Source: Nymphaea colorata (Eukaryota > Streptophyta > Magnoliopsida > Nymphaeales > Nymphaeaceae). Taken from it: a stretch of 64,000 bases of DNA. A program made the translations under genes and the position numbers. The notes below the pieces were generated by a model. The model had not been told where the DNA came from. It saw nothing but the letters and a program-made list of their open reading frames with translations, and did not search any database. Below, one piece after another: positions 60,925 through 64,000 of this stretch. The stretch lies in contig NC_045146.1 of assembly GCF_008831285.2 (NCBI RefSeq), positions 19,545,289 through 19,609,288 of the forward strand. The letters are read 5' to 3'. The first letter of the stretch is position 1; the number at the start of each line of letters is the position of its first letter.

Positions 60925-63634
60925 CTACTGATAGTGCATGGATGTGCGAGCTACACGAGGCCTCACAGGCGTCTTTGATGGACTTACTCTGCACCAAAAT
61001 AAAGCCCCATTATTGCGAGATTTGTAAAATATAAGATGTTCAAGCTGTAATGTAGAAGAATGATTACCTGATTGGCCGTGAACCTAGTATGACTCCACTA
61101 CAATTTAGTGCATTCATTGCACTCTGTGCCTGAAACATGCAAGAAGCAGATAAGTTCACAAAAAACCTTTAACCAAGCATAATTTCGTACAGAGAAAAGA
61201 AGAACATGTTAAAGCAAAATCTGTTCTGCAACATATTGTAGAACATCAATGATAAAAAAAATCTATCATGTTAATGTGAAAACAAAAAAAGAGATTATTA
61301 CAGGAGGAGTTTGCAGCCACGGAAAGAATACATTATGTCTTTCAGCATCCACTTCCAACAAATTGTGCATATGAGAAAACAAAGTACCAACCGAAGTTTT
61401 CTAGCTGGTTGTATTTGGCCAATATTATATGGCTAGGTGTGTCAATGGCCAGAAATCTTCTGGCACAATAGTATCGCTTTATGAGACAAAATGTTATAAA
61501 CCATGTCAAATAGACCAAAAACACTGAATGGGCAAAGGGTGCAGAAGACACATTGCCACCAAGGTAAATGGTTATCCTTGATATGAATTCCATCAGAAGT
61601 ACATAAACAAGGACAGTTGCAGTACGTGAAGAAGTTACTCCAGTATAAACCATTCTATTGACCCCGTATTAAAAAATAACATCGTTCCTTTTTTCACAAT
61701 GCAAGGGACCACTGATGCCTTTGGACATTCTGGATTTGCACATACAAAGGGAATATATTTACCATAAGTTCTAAAATTTATGTGGCTTTAATGCTCAAGA
61801 TACAATTTCATCAAGTTGTCTGACCTGTCATCTTATTGATGGACAACCCTTTATTGTAACAAAATTATGTTTGTGAACCTAGTCATTTCTTTTGTTTATA
61901 TCATAATTATTATGTTATTTTTTACTGTCAAATATGTTATCCTGATTCATCATCCTGTCCTTTCTGGTACTTTTTAAAGTAATAAACTGTTGAAGATCTT
62001 TTCTGTTTCACAAGTGGTTTGAACATTTTCAAATTTTTATGCCTTCCAAATAGTTAATATTTCCTGCAGTGAAAAAGAAGTTAAAGGTAAGTTCACCAGT
62101 TAATCAAGTTCATTTAGACACAGAAAAACACTCATCAACTAGCAGATAGGACAAATCAACCCCTTGAATAGCTCAAATGCCATCATCAACCAGAACAAAT
62201 CCAAACGACGAGTCACCAAAACCAAGCTGCTGACTAATATAGGTTTGAGCATTTGCTATATCTGGCGCACTGATTCTGGCACCTTTAAAGTCACTCAGAT
62301 AAATAGGTCCAAGTCTAACCTGACTAAGATCTCTTGACTCTGCATATTCAGGCCCATAAGTTCCCAGTTGACCAACACAAGCCCAAGGTATGGATAGGCA
62401 TTTCAACAAGTCACTGACAGAAGTATCTAATACATAATTTACTGCAGACATTAGACTGAAGCAGCTTGGTTTTGAAACCATCAAAGATTGTTCTGTAAAA
62501 GCATAGTCACAAACGACATGGTGTTGTAGATTCTGTACTAGATCCAGTATAGTTTCCTCAACAATACTAGAATATATTTTTCCAGAATACAGATAAAATT
62601 TTCAATATAAAATATTGAAGAACATGTATACAAATGCACGCTAGTAGTCAAAGAGGAAAAATGAAGACTGGGATAAATTTTTCTTCAGCTATAAACAACT
62701 TTACTGTTATGAAAGTAACTGGAGATTGGGACTTACCAACACAAACTCAACAAAAGCAATACGAGTTGAGTGGACATGATCTCCTAAAAGCCTCAAACGT
62801 GAAACCTGCATTGAAAAGAATAAAACATTAATTCAAAACAAATTATACCTAAGAATTTTTTTTTATTTTAATAATTGACACATCACTCTAGATTTCTTAT
62901 GACAGTTCTCACCTTACCACAGTACAACTCAAAAAAAATTCGGATATCTGCTTGAGAAACCTGCAAACAGATCTAAATTTTTAACATAGTGGGAAACTCT
63001 ATTGAAATATATATTCTAATCAGAAGATGCAACACATCACTAAGTCTCCAAGCTGCAGAATGGGTAAACAAATGACACCCTGCTGAATTAAAGCAGTTAC
63101 AAAGATTCAAAACAATTGCATTACTAACCTTCTTATCAATATTTGTACAATAAACTGTGCGTGCACACATCTCCCTTTCATCTTCAGACTATATTAGGGA
63201 CAGGATTCAGTATTAAGCCATAGACATTTGAGAATTTAGAAAAAAAAAACATCAATAGATCAAGATGAATGTAAAGCAGAAAGACAAAGGTAAAATGACA
63301 TAAAAGACTAGCCCGCAACCATCTGGCTCACCTTTGGAAGGAAAGTGGGATTTACAGGTAAAATTGCTGTTTTTGAAGGTAAAACTCTTACAGGATAATA
63401 CCCTAGCATTGTGCCTGCAAGGTTCAGGGCTGCTTTTGCACTTTCTGTTTCCATATTATGACAATTAGTAAGCAATTTTTGCAAAAGAATAGTCCTAGGG
63501 TTCTAACATCAAGTTGTAAATTGCAATAATTCAGATAAGTTTTTTCTGGTCAGGAACTTACTCTCGTCAGCAAATTCTACAAATGCAAACCGAAGAACTG
63601 AATGAGGATCGCCACAAATACGGCAATCGAGTAC
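60925..63634 (-). CDS. CID8-13-like RNA-binding protein with two RRMs (3' part)
   Basis: Seven exons on the minus strand: 63634-63562, 63444-63332, 63188-63129, 62960-62913, 62805-62737, 61129-61068 and 60988-60925 (stop at 60927-60925), all GT-AG and in phase. They encode about 162 residues. The first RRM has VLDCRICGDPHSVLRFAFVE and AALNLAGTMLGYYPVRVLPS. The second has ARTVYCTNIDKKVSQADIR, LLGDHVHSTRIAFVEF and LNCSGVILGSRPIRVSPSKT. This pattern is that of plant CTC-interacting-domain (CID8-CID13) proteins, whose N-terminal PAM2 motif binds poly(A)-binding protein. The first RRM strand, the PAM2 motif and the start codon must lie beyond the right edge. I found no further exon in 63635-64000. 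The intron 61130-62736 is large (1.6 kb) and holds an unrelated open frame. Confidence 0.93.
62173..62576 (-). pseudogene. Unrecognised open frame inside the CID gene intron
   Basis: On the sense strand of the host gene, an open stretch of about 130 codons runs from near 62576 to the TGA at 62173-62175. It includes LVQNLQHHVVCDYAFTEQS, SVSDLLKCLSIPWACVGQLG and RLGPIYLSDFKGARISAPD. The balanced amino-acid content looks like real protein, unlike the biased frames elsewhere. I do not recognise the family. It is not part of the CID reading frame, because the flanking exons join without it. It may be a captured or retroposed gene fragment, or an alternative terminal exon. A possible acceptor AG (ATATATTCTAG) precedes it. 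Confidence 0.4.
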
Positions 63635-64000
63635 CTTCAGAAAACATATTTTCAGCTTAATACATGTCACTTCTCTGTCTTTAGCAAAATCAATCAGATA
63701 AGCAATGTGGATATTGATTTTACAAATATCATGTTGTTATTTGTTATGGACACTACCAGTACTGCATGGCATAAGTTTGCACTAGAAAAATAACTCTTAC
63801 CTAACAGGGTTTTATGGTTACAGAGGATACAAGCAATTAATTTACTGACTGAACTTCAGGGCTGCAAGTTATATGTAGCTATATAGGCTATGCCCAACCA
63901 GCCAGTTTATACACATCAAACAAGAAGGGACGTTCATCATAAATTAGGCATGGCTTTATTGCCATGGATATGAATGCAAAACCAACGTGTGCTCACTTAA
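63635..64000 (-). other. Intron of the CID gene running off the right edge
   Basis: No exon of the expected upstream RRM sequence is found here on the minus strand. The stretch is taken as intron leading to exons outside the window. Confidence 0.6.

Overview
This is nuclear DNA from a flowering plant. It is AT-rich, with spliced genes that have GT-AG introns, long intergenic stretches full of TA and GA microsatellites, small non-autonomous transposons and LINE relics. All recognised products are plant families: a SOMBRERO-like NAC factor, VQ-motif proteins, a GH17 beta-1,3-glucanase and a CID-type RNA-binding protein. The species cannot be fixed from the sequence.

Layout: 1-6360 has no gene but holds a TRIM-like LTR fossil and a GCTCGAG-rich miniature element. 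6628-18501 (+) is a CTP synthase gene of 22 exons. I could join every exon in phase to a 603-residue protein with its glutamine amidotransferase site. Its introns hold a miniature transposon (intron 5) and an antisense LINE tail (intron 17). 19540-20867 is a 5'-truncated LINE between 12-bp direct repeats. 21601-22035 holds a short inverted-repeat element followed at once by a 3 x 98 bp array. 25260-27484 (-) is the three-exon NAC gene. 27500-41500 is gene-poor, with microsatellites, a purine-rich minisatellite, a possible SINE, a Copia gag fossil and a LINE fragment split by a small element.

41890-51570 is a tandem segmental duplication of about 4.7-5 kb. Each copy ends in a single-exon VQ-motif gene (46079 and 51001, +). 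A third, more distant VQ gene lies at 55390. All three have a TATA box 160-180 bp before the ATG. The first two also share a TTGACT W-box-like site, which fits the known partnership of VQ proteins with WRKY factors. 57808-59005 (+) is a two-exon secreted GH17 glucanase whose stop falls just before a Ser/Thr-rich open stretch. 60925 to beyond the right edge (-) is a CID8-13-like protein with two RRMs and the 5' exons missing. One of its introns carries an unrecognised sense-strand open frame of about 130 codons.

The genes do not form a pathway. They are independent plant loci. The most informative structure is the VQ duplication, whose two copies carry different transposon insertions and so give a relative timeline. 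I see no convincing new biological system. The best candidates for follow-up are the intronic frame at 62173-62570, the VQ cluster and the glucanase C-terminus.
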